Made by a program: the position numbers and the translations under genes. Source: CAVZMO01 sp963776195 (GTDB lineage Bacteria > Nitrospirota > Thermodesulfovibrionia > Thermodesulfovibrionales > SM23-35). From it: DNA of 64,000 nt. A model generated the notes under the pieces. That model was not told the DNA's origin, made no database searches, and was given only the letters and a program-made list of their open reading frames with translations. How positions within the stretch are numbered: position 1 is the stretch's first letter; each line of letters begins with the position of its first letter. This document shows positions 26,374 to 35,447 of this stretch, in pieces. Location: the NCBI GenBank assembly GCA_963776195.1, contig CAVZMO010000001.1, forward strand, positions 14,538 to 78,537. The letters are read 5' to 3'.

Positions 26374-27582
26374 TTGCAAAAATTAATTAAAGACTTAATA
26401 CAGAAGAACAATACAAAAATTCTCCTCATAGTCCTTGACGGACTCGGAGGTCTTCCTGTAGACGGAAATACGGAACTGGACATTGCAAACAAGCCGGACC
26501 TCGATGCACTTGCGGCCGGGTCCGCATGCGGTCTTCACGTTCCCGTCGGACTCGGAATAACTCCGGGAAGCGGACCGGGCCACTTATCCCTCTTTGGTTA
26601 CGATCCCATTGAGTGGCAGATAGGGAGAGGGGTACTTGAAGCGCTCGGCCTCGGGGTAGAGCTGAAGAAGACCGATATTGCCATCCGGGTTAATTATGCC
26701 ACCATCGGGAACGGCATTATTACGGACAGGCGCGCCGGAAGGATTCCTACGGATGAAAGCAGAAAGATTACCGAAAGACTTCGGGAAAAGATCCGGAAGA
26801 TAGAGGACGTAGAAGTAATCTTCAGCGCCGGTATGGAGCACCGTTTTGCCGCTGTACTCAGATTCCCTGAACCATTGCCCCGGGGTTCAGCCGCAATAAA
26901 AGATACAGACCCGCAAAAGGAAGGGGTGACACCTATCGCTGTCACTCCTGAAACGCCGCAGGCCGGGAAGGTTTCGATCGTTGTGGAGAAATTAATATCG
27001 AATATTACGGATATCATAAGAAATGAGCCAAAGGCGAACTACGTCCTCCTCCGCGGGTTTTCACAGGTGCCCGATATCCCTCAGTTTGAGGAAGTCTATG
27101 GGCTGAGGTCTCTTTGCATCGCTGTATATCCCATGTATCGCGGTCTTGCACGTCTCCTAGGAATGGAAGCGCCTGCTTTGCAAGGGGATATTAAAGAGGA
27201 AATAGCGTTCCTGAAAAAGCACTATAACGATTATGACTTTTTCTTCCTCCATGTGAAGAAGATGGATTCGTACGGCGAGGATGGAAATTTTAACGGGAAG
27301 GTCTCAAAGATCGAAGAATTCGATAAGGCCCTGCCGGAAATACGGAGTCTTAACCCCGATGTCGTGATAATAACAGGAGACCATTCTACGCCTTCTCTCA
27401 TGAAAAGCCATAGCTGGCATCCCGTTCCCGTCCTTATAAATTCACCATATGTCCTCGGTAAAACCTGCAAGACCTTTTCCGAAAGAGAATGCATAAAAGG
27501 TGAACTGGGGATATTCCCTACGGTAAACCTTATGTCTTTAGCCCTAGCCAATGGCGGCCGGCTCAAGAAGTTCGGCGCATAG
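26374..27582 (+). CDS. apgM: 2,3-bisphosphoglycerate-independent phosphoglycerate mutase, archaeal type
   Basis: Interconverts 3- and 2-phosphoglycerate in glycolysis/gluconeogenesis. 402 residues from TTG 26374. Alkaline-phosphatase-superfamily motifs are ILLIVLDGLGGLPVDG at the start, ITPGSGPGHLSLFGYDP, FFLHVKKMDSYGEDGN and ITGDHSTPSLMKSHSWHPVP, holding the metal-binding Asp/His residues. It starts four bases after the chemoreceptor stop. Confidence 0.9.
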   Translation: MQKLIKDLIQKNNTKILLIVLDGLGGLPVDGNTELDIANKPDLDALAAGSACGLHVPVGLGITPGSGPGHLSLFGYDPIEWQIGRGVLEALGLGVELKKTDIAIRVNYATIGNGIITDRRAGRIPTDESRKITERLREKIRKIEDVEVIFSAGMEHRFAAVLRFPEPLPRGSAAIKDTDPQKEGVTPIAVTPETPQAGKVSIVVEKLISNITDIIRNEPKANYVLLRGFSQVPDIPQFEEVYGLRSLCIAVYPMYRGLARLLGMEAPALQGDIKEEIAFLKKHYNDYDFFFLHVKKMDSYGEDGNFNGKVSKIEEFDKALPEIRSLNPDVVIITGDHSTPSLMKSHSWHPVPVLINSPYVLGKTCKTFSERECIKGELGIFPTVNLMSLALANGGRLKKFGA

Positions 27583-27592
27583 AAGCATTATA

Positions 27593-28228
27593 ATGGGTCT
27601 TGAAAGCAGGGTCCCGGTCAGCAGAGGAAATAATCAAGGCAAAAATACTGCTGCTTTCCCGGAATTTACTTCAGGCGGTAATGATCTAATAATTCACTTT
27701 ATTTTTGATACAATGCCTGTTGGGGTTATTGTCCTGAATCGCAAAACAGACATGGTTTACTTCAACAAACAGGCCACGCTTTTCCTCAATCGTTTTGAGC
27801 TCCCGGAAGAGATAACAACTGTAAGCAAAAGAATCTTTGACGCAATCGACAGTTCAAAACTCAGGGAATTATTTCCGGGAGAGATTTATTTGACAAAAAA
27901 GTTTGAGGGTTCCCCAAATAACTGGATCTTCAGGCTTTCAATATTTGAGAGCTCCAACCCTACTATCGTTGTTTTCATCGTAGAGGATAAGATTTCTCAT
28001 AAATTAGATATTAATACCATGAGACAACAGTATCGCCTCACGCGGAGGGAGACGGATATTCTCAGGAGGGTGCTGGACGGCTTAAAAAATGTTGAAATCT
28101 CGAAGGAACTTAAGATCACAGAACAGACGGTAAAAGATCATCTCAGTAATATTTATGTAAAATTTGGTGTCGAGAATAGATTTTCTCTTCTTCGTTCCCT
28201 TTTGAGCACCGCTAATATTCAGTCCTGA
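27593..28228 (+). CDS. LuxR-type regulator with PAS-like sensor
   Basis: ATG 27593 is chosen because the longer frame starts inside apgM. Residues 35-135 look like a PAS domain (FDTMPVGVIVLNRKTDMVYF). Residues 150-210 form a LuxR/GerE HTH: LTRRETDILRRVLDGLKNVE and KITEQTVKDHLSNIYVKFG. No receiver domain is present. It lies upstream of the multihaem cytochrome gene and may regulate it. Confidence 0.85.
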   Translation: MGLESRVPVSRGNNQGKNTAAFPEFTSGGNDLIIHFIFDTMPVGVIVLNRKTDMVYFNKQATLFLNRFELPEEITTVSKRIFDAIDSSKLRELFPGEIYLTKKFEGSPNNWIFRLSIFESSNPTIVVFIVEDKISHKLDINTMRQQYRLTRRETDILRRVLDGLKNVEISKELKITEQTVKDHLSNIYVKFGVENRFSLLRSLLSTANIQS

Positions 28229-28538
28229 TAAGTAATGCATTTCATAGTACGCTGCAATCTGAAAATTTGCCGCCCCGGTTAATTGCCGTATAACTTACAC
28301 TCCCGTCTTCCAGTTATCGCAATGGAGTGCCTCCCGCAATGCCTGACTTTCAATCTTGCCTATTAATGAAAGATTACGATTGTAAAAAAATAAATTTGCC
28401 TATCCCTACTCAGGTAGGATTGATTGTCTTGTGTTAATAACAAATAATTGAAAAGGCTGAGAAAAATATTTATGGATGAACAAAATTTGACCTTTAAACG
28501 GGCATATTGAATCAATGGTAAAAGATAGTGTTTTATAA
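28229..28538. other. Intergenic region before the cytochrome gene
   Basis: Holds a short inverted repeat CCTAC-TCAG-GTAGG near 28403-28416, a possible regulator site between the LuxR gene and the cytochrome gene. I see no strong promoter and no gene. Confidence 0.3.
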
Positions 28539-29288
28539 ATGTTCATACTCATGAAACCTAAATTACCGGTTAAGATTCTGAGTATCCCCGTCTTTTTAAT
28601 GTTCACTTTTGAACCTTTAACCGTTAGCGCTTTTGCTGAAAAAGATAACCCCTGTCTGATCTGCCATGTGAATTTCAGGGAGCCTTCAAAAAATATCCAT
28701 CCGGCATTGAACATAGGTTGTGATGCATGCCATTTTTCAGAACAAGGGAAGGAGCATCCAAAGCATAGGAATAGCATAAGACTCAGATACGATGTGCCTG
28801 ACCTTTGTTACAAGTGCCATAAAGAATCCAAGTTTAAAGGTGAGAACATACACTCGCCTGTATTCAGAGGGATGTGCACCGCCTGCCATAACGTCCATCA
28901 ATCAGATTTCAAAAGTCTCCTTATCACCGAGCCTCCTGACCTTTGTTACAAGTGCCATTACAAGGAAAAATTCATAAAAAAGCATACCCACAAAGTTGCG
29001 TCAAATGCATGTGGAAGAAGATGCCATGATCCACATGCGAGTGATAGACCATACCTTTTATCACAGGATGTAGAGACTACTTGTATAGGCTGCCATCGTG
29101 CTCAGGAAACAGGCAGGCATATATTGTCGCTTTCCAACGGTCGTATTCATCCAATCAAAGGATTTCCATACCCGAATAAACCGAAAAAGGAGATGAATTG
29201 TGTGAGTTGCCATGATCCTCACGGTTCAAATTTCGCTAAATTATTCTCTTCAGGAAAAAAATGCAAGAAATGCCATAAATTTTATTAA
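28539..29288 (+). CDS. Multihaem c-type cytochrome (nine haem motifs)
   Basis: 249 residues with an N-terminal signal peptide (ILSIPVFLMFTFEPLTVSAFA). Haem-binding motifs in order are CLICH, CDACH, CYKCH, CTACH, CYKCH, CGRRCH, CIGCH, CVSCH and CKKCH: eight CxxCH plus one CxxxCH. The paired spacing (CYKCH..CTACH) matches the doubled-CxxCH family. It should be exported and carry electrons in the periplasm or at the surface. An ATG at 28551 is an alternative start. Confidence 0.9.
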   Translation: MFILMKPKLPVKILSIPVFLMFTFEPLTVSAFAEKDNPCLICHVNFREPSKNIHPALNIGCDACHFSEQGKEHPKHRNSIRLRYDVPDLCYKCHKESKFKGENIHSPVFRGMCTACHNVHQSDFKSLLITEPPDLCYKCHYKEKFIKKHTHKVASNACGRRCHDPHASDRPYLLSQDVETTCIGCHRAQETGRHILSLSNGRIHPIKGFPYPNKPKKEMNCVSCHDPHGSNFAKLFSSGKKCKKCHKFY

Positions 29289-29326
29289 ACAATGTGTCAC
29301 ACGCTGTGTTGTGAGACTGAATAATA

Positions 29327-29800
29327 ATGAAAAAATTAGGACAAAAAACGGCAAATATATTTCTTTTATTTTTTCTCAGTCTCAATATTTTTTTAATTTT
29401 ATCAGTGCCTGTTTATTCCTCTCAATGGTATTTTGCAGCCAGTGCCAAGAATAAATACTATTTTGTTAACACTGAAGCTGTAAGTATACATGACACAAAT
29501 ATAACTTTTTGGATAATGTATATGAATATAGCGATCGGGAAAGTTAGATCCATAAAAAGATGCACAATAGACTGTGCAGTGGATATTGTTGCTGTAAGTG
29601 AAGTTTATAAATACGGTTTTAACGGTACCGTTTCAGGAGCAACTTCTTATACAGATAACCTTGAATGGTATGTTGTTCCAACTGACTCACCGACAGAATC
29701 CATTGAGAAACTTTTGTGCTCGGATGGTCAACCAAGAAGAAATATTAAGGAATATTTAATGAGATTGTTTGGGGAAGTAAAACAACCGATACTGCCGTAA
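29327..29800 (+). CDS. Secreted protein, possibly surface-adhesin-E-like
   Basis: 157 residues with a signal peptide (residues 10-31, ANIFLLFFLSLNIFLILSV..YSS). The mature start QWYFAASAKNKYYFVNTEAV and SIHDTNITFWIMYMN resembles the short secreted family often annotated as surface-adhesin protein E. Two cysteine pairs (CTIDC and a later single Cys) are visible. It lies 38 bases after the cytochrome gene and may be co-transcribed. Confidence 0.6.
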   Translation: MKKLGQKTANIFLLFFLSLNIFLILSVPVYSSQWYFAASAKNKYYFVNTEAVSIHDTNITFWIMYMNIAIGKVRSIKRCTIDCAVDIVAVSEVYKYGFNGTVSGATSYTDNLEWYVVPTDSPTESIEKLLCSDGQPRRNIKEYLMRLFGEVKQPILP

Positions 29801-29938
29801 TTACTCTCCTGCGCTAATTACCGTTCGACAAATTCCGGGGCACCATACTTAATTCCACTTCTCTTTTCTGGTAGGCCGGGGTTTTTTGGTGATTATGCAA
29901 TCTCCGGAGCTTACGATAAGAGAATTAGGGTATTATAA

Positions 29939-31372
29939 ATGTATATGGCAAATGACCGGATATTAAAAATGAAACCGAGCCTTATCGACACCCACTGTCA
30001 TCTTGAAATGGATGCCTTTAATCCTGATAGGGAGGAGGTTATCGGAAGAGCAAAAGACGCCGGCATAGAGGCGGTGATTACGATCGGCTCTGACCTGGAG
30101 GGAAATATCGGCGGAATTGAGCTGTCCCAAAAATACGATTTTATCTACTCGGCGGTGGGATTCCATCCCCATGATGCAAAGGATTTTACCGAGGAGATAT
30201 TCGGAAGGATTAAAGAATGGGCCACCCCCCCCCATTTCCCCATTGGTGACGGGGGACAACAAGGGAGCAGGGTTGTCGCCGTCGGAGAGATCGGGCTCGA
30301 TTACCATTATGACCATTCCCCCCGTGAGGTCCAGCAGGAAGTTTTTATAAAACAGCTGCAATTTGCTAAGGCGGCCAATCTCCCCGTGATCATCCATACC
30401 AGGGAGGCTAAGAAGGATACCCTGGATATTATCGAAAAAACCGGGGCGAACAAAGGCGTTTTCCATTGTTTCTCCGGCGATGCAGAGCTGGCGGAGCAGG
30501 CCATGAAACTGGGGTTTTTTATATCCATTGCGGGACCCGTCACCTTCAAGAACGCAAAAGGGCTGAAAGAGGTTGCAAAGACGATACCGGATGACTATCT
30601 TCTCATCGAGACGGATGCCCCGTACCTCACCCCTGAGCCTTTCAGGGGGAAAAGGAATGAACCTTCTTTCCTTGTTCATACCGCCAACGCCGTTGCAGAA
30701 CTGAGACGTGTCGGACTCGAAGATATAGCGAGGATTACGACTCTGAACGCGAAACGTCTTTTTAGGATAGGGACGATATCCGAAAAAGGCGAGGTAGCCT
30801 ATAAGATAAGGGACAATCTTTATCTCAACATTACAAACCGGTGTACGAATACTTGTTCTTTTTGTATACGATTCCACTCAGACTATGTGAAGGGCCATAA
30901 TCTGAGATTGTCCGATGAGCCTACGGAAGAAGATATTAAAAATGCAATAGGCGCGGCACGTTATAAAGAGGTTGTTTTCTGTGGCTACGGTGAACCGTTA
31001 CTGCGGCTTGATCTTATTAAGAGCGTTGCAGCATGGATAAAGCAGAATAACGGTAAAGTCAGGATAAATACGAACGGACACGGGAACCTGATATACGGAA
31101 GAAATATCCTGCCCGAGTTGCGGGGCATCGTCGACAGTATTTCCATAAGCCTCGATGCACATGATGAAGAAACGTATAACGGGATCTGCAAACCTGCCTT
31201 CAAAAATGCCTTTCAAGGGGTCCTGGATTTTATAAAAGAGGCCCGGAAATTCATCCCGCATGTTCAGGTTACCGCTGTTTCTCTTGAGGGAGTAGACGTT
31301 GAGAGATGCAGAAGGATCGCGCAGGATTTAGGGGTAGAGTTCAGGCTCAGAGAGCTTGATGTAGTAGGTTAG
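29939..31372 (+). CDS. TatD-family metallo-DNase fused to radical SAM domain
   Basis: 477 residues. Residues about 11-275 are TatD: IDTHCHLEMDAFN, GFHPHDAKDF, VAVGEIGLDYHYDHSP, VIIHTREAKKDT and FHCFSGDAELAEQ, with the metal-binding His/Asp/Glu. Residues about 290-477 are a radical SAM domain with CTNTCSFCIRF (CxxxCxxC) and EVVFCGYGEPLLRLD. Known TatD-associated radical SAM proteins are often separate genes. A C/G-rich palindrome inserts about 16 residues (TPPHFPIGDGGQQGSR) just before VVAVGEIG. ATG 29969 is an alternative start. Confidence 0.88.
   Translation: MYMANDRILKMKPSLIDTHCHLEMDAFNPDREEVIGRAKDAGIEAVITIGSDLEGNIGGIELSQKYDFIYSAVGFHPHDAKDFTEEIFGRIKEWATPPHFPIGDGGQQGSRVVAVGEIGLDYHYDHSPREVQQEVFIKQLQFAKAANLPVIIHTREAKKDTLDIIEKTGANKGVFHCFSGDAELAEQAMKLGFFISIAGPVTFKNAKGLKEVAKTIPDDYLLIETDAPYLTPEPFRGKRNEPSFLVHTANAVAELRRVGLEDIARITTLNAKRLFRIGTISEKGEVAYKIRDNLYLNITNRCTNTCSFCIRFHSDYVKGHNLRLSDEPTEEDIKNAIGAARYKEVVFCGYGEPLLRLDLIKSVAAWIKQNNGKVRINTNGHGNLIYGRNILPELRGIVDSISISLDAHDEETYNGICKPAFKNAFQGVLDFIKEARKFIPHVQVTAVSLEGVDVERCRRIAQDLGVEFRLRELDVVG
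30224..30271. repeat. C/G-rich palindromic insert inside the TatD coding region
   Basis: A run of nine C with TTTCCCC is followed by GACGGGGGACAACAAGGGA. It is in frame (48 bases, 16 codons) and interrupts the otherwise conserved TatD sequence between EWA and VVAVGE. It resembles the repeat at 21343-21388. Confidence 0.5.
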
Positions 31373-31376
31373 AGGT

Positions 31377-33203
31377 TTAAGCGAGGACCTCTTTCACAGC
31401 TTTCTTGTCCTGATACCGCCTGTGGGGTTCCAGTATCTTTTTCCTCAGCCGGATGGTCTTGGGTGTGACCTCAACCAGTTCATCTTCTTTGATGAACTCT
31501 ATCGCCTGCTCAAGGCTCATAATCTTCGGAGGTATCAACTGCAGTGCGTCGTCTGCATTGGATGCGCGCATGTTCGTGAGTTTCTTCTCCTTTATAACAT
31601 TGACATCCAGATCATTTTCCCTGGAATTTTCACCGATAACCATGCCCTCATATACCGAGGTATTCTCTCTAATGAAGAGTGTACCTCTCGGCTGCAGATG
31701 AAAAAGGGCATAGGTCGTCGAAGTCCCGAACCTGTCGGCCACAAGTGCTCCTGTCTGTCTCTTCGAGATATGTCCCTGCCACGGTTCGTAGCCGTCAAAG
31801 AGATGGTTCAGCAGACCTGTCCCCCTTGTGTCCGTAAGGAATTGCGACCTGAAACCGATCAAGCCCCTCGAGGGTATGCTGAACTCAAGCCTCACCCTGC
31901 CATAACCGTTGTTATGTATCTTCTGCATCCGGCCTCTTCTCATCCCTATCTGTTGTGTCACAATTCCGACATAGTCTTCCGGCACATCTATGACAAGTAA
32001 TTCCATCGGCTCGTGCAAGACGCCGTCTATTCTTTTTGTTATCGTCTCGGGCATAGCTACGGAAAGCTCATATCCTTCCCTTCTCATCATCTCGATAAGG
32101 ATAGCAAGCTGCAACTCCCCGCGACCGAGGACTTTGAAAGAATCGGTATCATCGAAATCCACCTTTATCGAGACATTGTAAAGGAGTTCTTTTTCGAGTC
32201 TCTCCCGCAATTTCCTGGATGTGACATATCTGCCGTCCTTTCCTGAAAAAGGCGCCGTATTGACGGAAAATACCATTGATATGGTGGGTTCATCCACCTT
32301 TATCCTCGGTAGCGGCGTCGGAGTTTCTGCGTCCGTCACCGTATCCCCTATGGTGATTCCTTCGATTCCGGCAAGGGCAACAATCTCTCCAGCCGAGGCT
32401 TCCTGGGCCGCCATCCGTTCAAGCCCCTGGAAGGTGAATAATGATGAGACCTTTGTCTTCAAAATCCGACTGTCCTCCCTTGCCACAGATACGTAATCAT
32501 CGACCTTTACCTTGCCTGAAAAAATACGTCCTATGGCGAGTCGGCCGATGTAATTATCGTAATCGATGTTTGTGACGAGGAGTTGTAAAATGCCGTCGGG
32601 CTCAAAGGCCGGCGGCGGTATTGTCTTTATTATCGTGTCAAAGAGCGGTTTAAGATTAATTGAATCTTCTTCCATCGAAAGTTTTGCAGAACCTTCTCTG
32701 GCATTCGTATAGAGAACCGGAAAATCGAGCTGGTCTTCCGTGGCATCAAGATCGATAAAGAGGTCATAGACTTCGTTCAGTACCGCCTGGATCCGTGCAT
32801 CGGATCTGTCTATCTTGTTAATGACAAGGACCGGCGGCAGCTTCAGTTCGAGGGCCTTTTTCAGGACGAACCTTGTTTGGGGTAGGGGGCCTTCCGAGGC
32901 GTCGACAAGCAACAATACTCCGTCCACCATTTTTAAGGTCCTTTCGACCTCTCCTCCGAAGTCTGCATGGCCGGGGGTATCGACGATATTTATCTTGACC
33001 CCATCGTAAGTCACCGCCGTGTTCTTCGCCATGATCGTTATTCCCCGTTCCCGCTCGAGATCGGTGTTGTCCATAACGCGTTCCTGGACCTTTTCATTGG
33101 AACGGAATATCCCGGCCTGTTTCAGCATCCCGTCTACAAGTGTTGTCTTGCCGTGGTCGACATGGGCGATAATGGCAATGTTTCTTAAATCATCACGTTT
33201 CAT
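31377..33203 (-). CDS. typA: Ribosome-associated translational GTPase TypA/BipA
   Basis: 608 residues, full length. Motifs are NIAIIAHVDHGKTTLVDGML (P-loop), RERGITIMAKNTAV, DTPGHADFGGEVERTL, NKIDR and the BipA-specific C-terminal region (RKKILEPHRR near the end). It acts on the ribosome under stress and low temperature. It converges with the TatD gene, four bases apart. Confidence 0.95.
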   Translation of the reverse strand: MKRDDLRNIAIIAHVDHGKTTLVDGMLKQAGIFRSNEKVQERVMDNTDLERERGITIMAKNTAVTYDGVKINIVDTPGHADFGGEVERTLKMVDGVLLLVDASEGPLPQTRFVLKKALELKLPPVLVINKIDRSDARIQAVLNEVYDLFIDLDATEDQLDFPVLYTNAREGSAKLSMEEDSINLKPLFDTIIKTIPPPAFEPDGILQLLVTNIDYDNYIGRLAIGRIFSGKVKVDDYVSVAREDSRILKTKVSSLFTFQGLERMAAQEASAGEIVALAGIEGITIGDTVTDAETPTPLPRIKVDEPTISMVFSVNTAPFSGKDGRYVTSRKLRERLEKELLYNVSIKVDFDDTDSFKVLGRGELQLAILIEMMRREGYELSVAMPETITKRIDGVLHEPMELLVIDVPEDYVGIVTQQIGMRRGRMQKIHNNGYGRVRLEFSIPSRGLIGFRSQFLTDTRGTGLLNHLFDGYEPWQGHISKRQTGALVADRFGTSTTYALFHLQPRGTLFIRENTSVYEGMVIGENSRENDLDVNVIKEKKLTNMRASNADDALQLIPPKIMSLEQAIEFIKEDELVEVTPKTIRLRKKILEPHRRYQDKKAVKEVLA

Positions 33204-33414
33204 GAATTTTCCAACCTTCTCCGTGTCCCCGATATGGTGTTAATAAACACCCATCCATCAAAAGACAAAATTAGTCGTTTTAGTGCCTCACAGTGCGTAT
33301 CGATCCTGATTTTTATCCGAAATGGCTCCGGTGGGACAATCAACAACCACTAGTATTCTACAATAAACGTGAGATAAAAGCCAGTGGATTACACAGGAGG
33401 GATGAAATACTGTC

Positions 33415-34659
33415 CTATTTGAAAAAATCGTAGACTTCAGTGATCGGTATCTCGCCCTGGTTTCCATCGGAGAGGCGCTTCCATTTCAATCTGCCCGATG
33501 CGAGTTCGTCATCGCCGATCATCAAAACATACTTTGAGGATAACCTGTCGGCCCTTCGCAGTTGACTTTTCAGAGAATTCCCGGAGTATCCGACTTCGGC
33601 CCATATGCCTTTCTCTCTGAGTTTGTCCGCAATAAGGAGACCTTTTACCCCCGCATCTTCTCCAATAGTCGCAATAACAACAGCCGGTACGGGATTGTCC
33701 TGCTCACCTGATGCCTTGAGGACCGTCGTAAGTCTTTCCATCCCGAGAGCGAACCCGATGGCGGGTGTATGAGGTCCTCCGAAGTCTTCAACGAGTCTAT
33801 CGTAGCGCCCGCCCGCAGCCACCGTATTCTGAGCACCGAGGTGTTCGCTCGTGACCTCGAAAGTGGTCCTCGTATAATAGTCAAGTCCTCTGACCATATT
33901 GGGGTTTTTGACAAAGGGGACAGCGAGCATATCCAGCAGCGCGAGAAGCGCATTAAAATGCAGCTCGCATTCATCGCAGAGGAAAGCCGTGATAATGGGT
34001 GCGCCTTCCCTGAGTTTTATGCACGCATTCACCTTGCAATCAAGTATCCTGAGCGGGTTGTAATCGGACCTCCGCTTGCAGTCGGGACAAAGCCCGTTGA
34101 TTCTTTCAGCGATGAAGTCATGAAGGGCTTTTCTATAGGAGGGCCTGCATTTTTCGCAGCCGATGGAATTAACGTGGAAGGTAAGTCCCCTGAGACCGAG
34201 CTTCCCGAGAAAAAGTCCGAGCATCGAGAGCATTTCCGCATCGATTTTGGGCTCCTCCACTCCGAAGGCCTCAACACCGATCTGGTAGAACTGACGGAAC
34301 CGGCCTGCTTGCGGCCTTTCGTATCTGAACATCGGGCCGGCATAATAAAACTTCTGTGGGTGAGGCAGGTTATACAGGTGGTTCTGGACATAACTTCTCA
34401 CTACCGGCGCCGTGCCTTCCGGCCGCAGCGTGATACTCCTGCCTGCTTTATCGGTGAAGGTATACATCTCTTTTTCGACTATGTCTGTGGTTTCACCGAT
34501 GCTTCTGATGAATATATCCGTAGACTCTATGATAGGCACCCGTATCTCCTCGAAACCATACACCGCGAACACATCTTTTGCGACATCTTCGACCCTTTGC
34601 CAAATAAAAATATCGGGTGAAAAGATATCCTGCGTGCCCTTCAGAGAGCTATACTTCAT
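33415..34659 (-). CDS. hisS: Histidine-tRNA ligase
   Basis: 414 residues. Class II motifs are KGTQDIFSPD at the start, YYAGPMFRYERPQAGRFRQF (motif 2), the His-binding MVRGLDYYTRTTFEV and GFALGMERL (motif 3), then an anticodon-binding C-terminal domain. It overlaps divIVA by four bases, in the cluster yggS-proC-yggT-divIVA-hisS. Confidence 0.95.
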   Translation of the reverse strand: MKYSSLKGTQDIFSPDIFIWQRVEDVAKDVFAVYGFEEIRVPIIESTDIFIRSIGETTDIVEKEMYTFTDKAGRSITLRPEGTAPVVRSYVQNHLYNLPHPQKFYYAGPMFRYERPQAGRFRQFYQIGVEAFGVEEPKIDAEMLSMLGLFLGKLGLRGLTFHVNSIGCEKCRPSYRKALHDFIAERINGLCPDCKRRSDYNPLRILDCKVNACIKLREGAPIITAFLCDECELHFNALLALLDMLAVPFVKNPNMVRGLDYYTRTTFEVTSEHLGAQNTVAAGGRYDRLVEDFGGPHTPAIGFALGMERLTTVLKASGEQDNPVPAVVIATIGEDAGVKGLLIADKLREKGIWAEVGYSGNSLKSQLRRADRLSSKYVLMIGDDELASGRLKWKRLSDGNQGEIPITEVYDFFK

Positions 34660-35135
34660 TCTTCCCTCATACCTCCCTCTTCTTCCTCCCTTTCTTTATC
34701 GAACTCGAGCATCTTCATGTGTCCCTCGACCAGTCTCTTTACCTCTTCCTTAAAATGGCGTCTTATTCCTTTGAGATCGACGATGTCCTCATGGATCTTG
34801 ATCACCTTCTCCTGTGACTCTTTAAGGATAGAGTCGGCCTTGAGTTCCGCCTCCTTCACAACGAGCTCTGCCTCTTTTCTCGCATTAGTCTTATAGTCTT
34901 CGACCATTTGCTGGGCGGTCAATAATGTTTCCCTGAGCGTCGTTTCCATATCTCTATGTTCTTTGATCTGATTTTCCAGCCTTTGCGCGTTTTCCTTCAA
35001 TGTCGCATTTTCCCTGAGAAGGTCTTCCATCTCCTCCCTGATCACCTCAAGAAACGCATACACTTCCTCGACATCAAACCCCCTGAATTTCATGGGGAAC
35101 TGCTTCTGCTGGATATCAAGCGGTGTTATTCTCAT
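34656..35135 (-). CDS. divIVA: DivIVA-domain protein
   Basis: 159 residues beginning MRITPLDIQQKQFPMKFRGF, then DVEEVYAFLEVIREEMEDLL, the lipid-binding DivIVA N-terminus. A long coiled coil spans about residues 30-140. The protein targets curved membranes such as poles and division sites. It overlaps both hisS and yggT by four bases. Confidence 0.9.
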   Translation of the reverse strand: MRITPLDIQQKQFPMKFRGFDVEEVYAFLEVIREEMEDLLRENATLKENAQRLENQIKEHRDMETTLRETLLTAQQMVEDYKTNARKEAELVVKEAELKADSILKESQEKVIKIHEDIVDLKGIRRHFKEEVKRLVEGHMKMLEFDKEREEEEGGMREE

Positions 35136-35395
35136 AACAAAATGCCTCCTTTCAGTTTATAGGCGAACTCTATCAAAGACTGTATTAGAAAATACTTTAC
35201 AAACAATATAGCGAGGATTACAACCATGGGAGATATGTCGATGACACCCAGCCGGTACCCGATAATCCTTCTGATCGGCCGTAATACAGGTTCGGTGACC
35301 GCGTGGAGAAACCTGACTATAGGGTTGTAAGGATCGGGATTGACCCAGCTTATCAAAGACGAAATGATTATGATCCACATATAAGCGGAAAGCAA
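35132..35395 (-). CDS. YggT family membrane protein
   Basis: 87 residues with hydrophobic segments near residues 2-14 and 52-73 and the family motif SWVNPDPYNPIVRFLHAVTE, followed by PVLRPIRRIIG. YggT proteins are linked to division-site or osmotic functions. The gene may start further upstream. Its place between proC and divIVA is the usual one. Confidence 0.85.
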   Translation of the reverse strand: MLSAYMWIIIISSLISWVNPDPYNPIVRFLHAVTEPVLRPIRRIIGYRLGVIDISPMVVILAILFVKYFLIQSLIEFAYKLKGGILL

Positions 35396-35447
35396 TATAT
35401 CTTAATATGCTTGCCACGGCAAGGAGCAAATTTGCGAATATAAACAT

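Noticed and set aside
28397..28420. Inverted repeat before the cytochrome gene as a terminator
   Set aside because: Short 5-bp arms and no T run; kept only as a possible operator.
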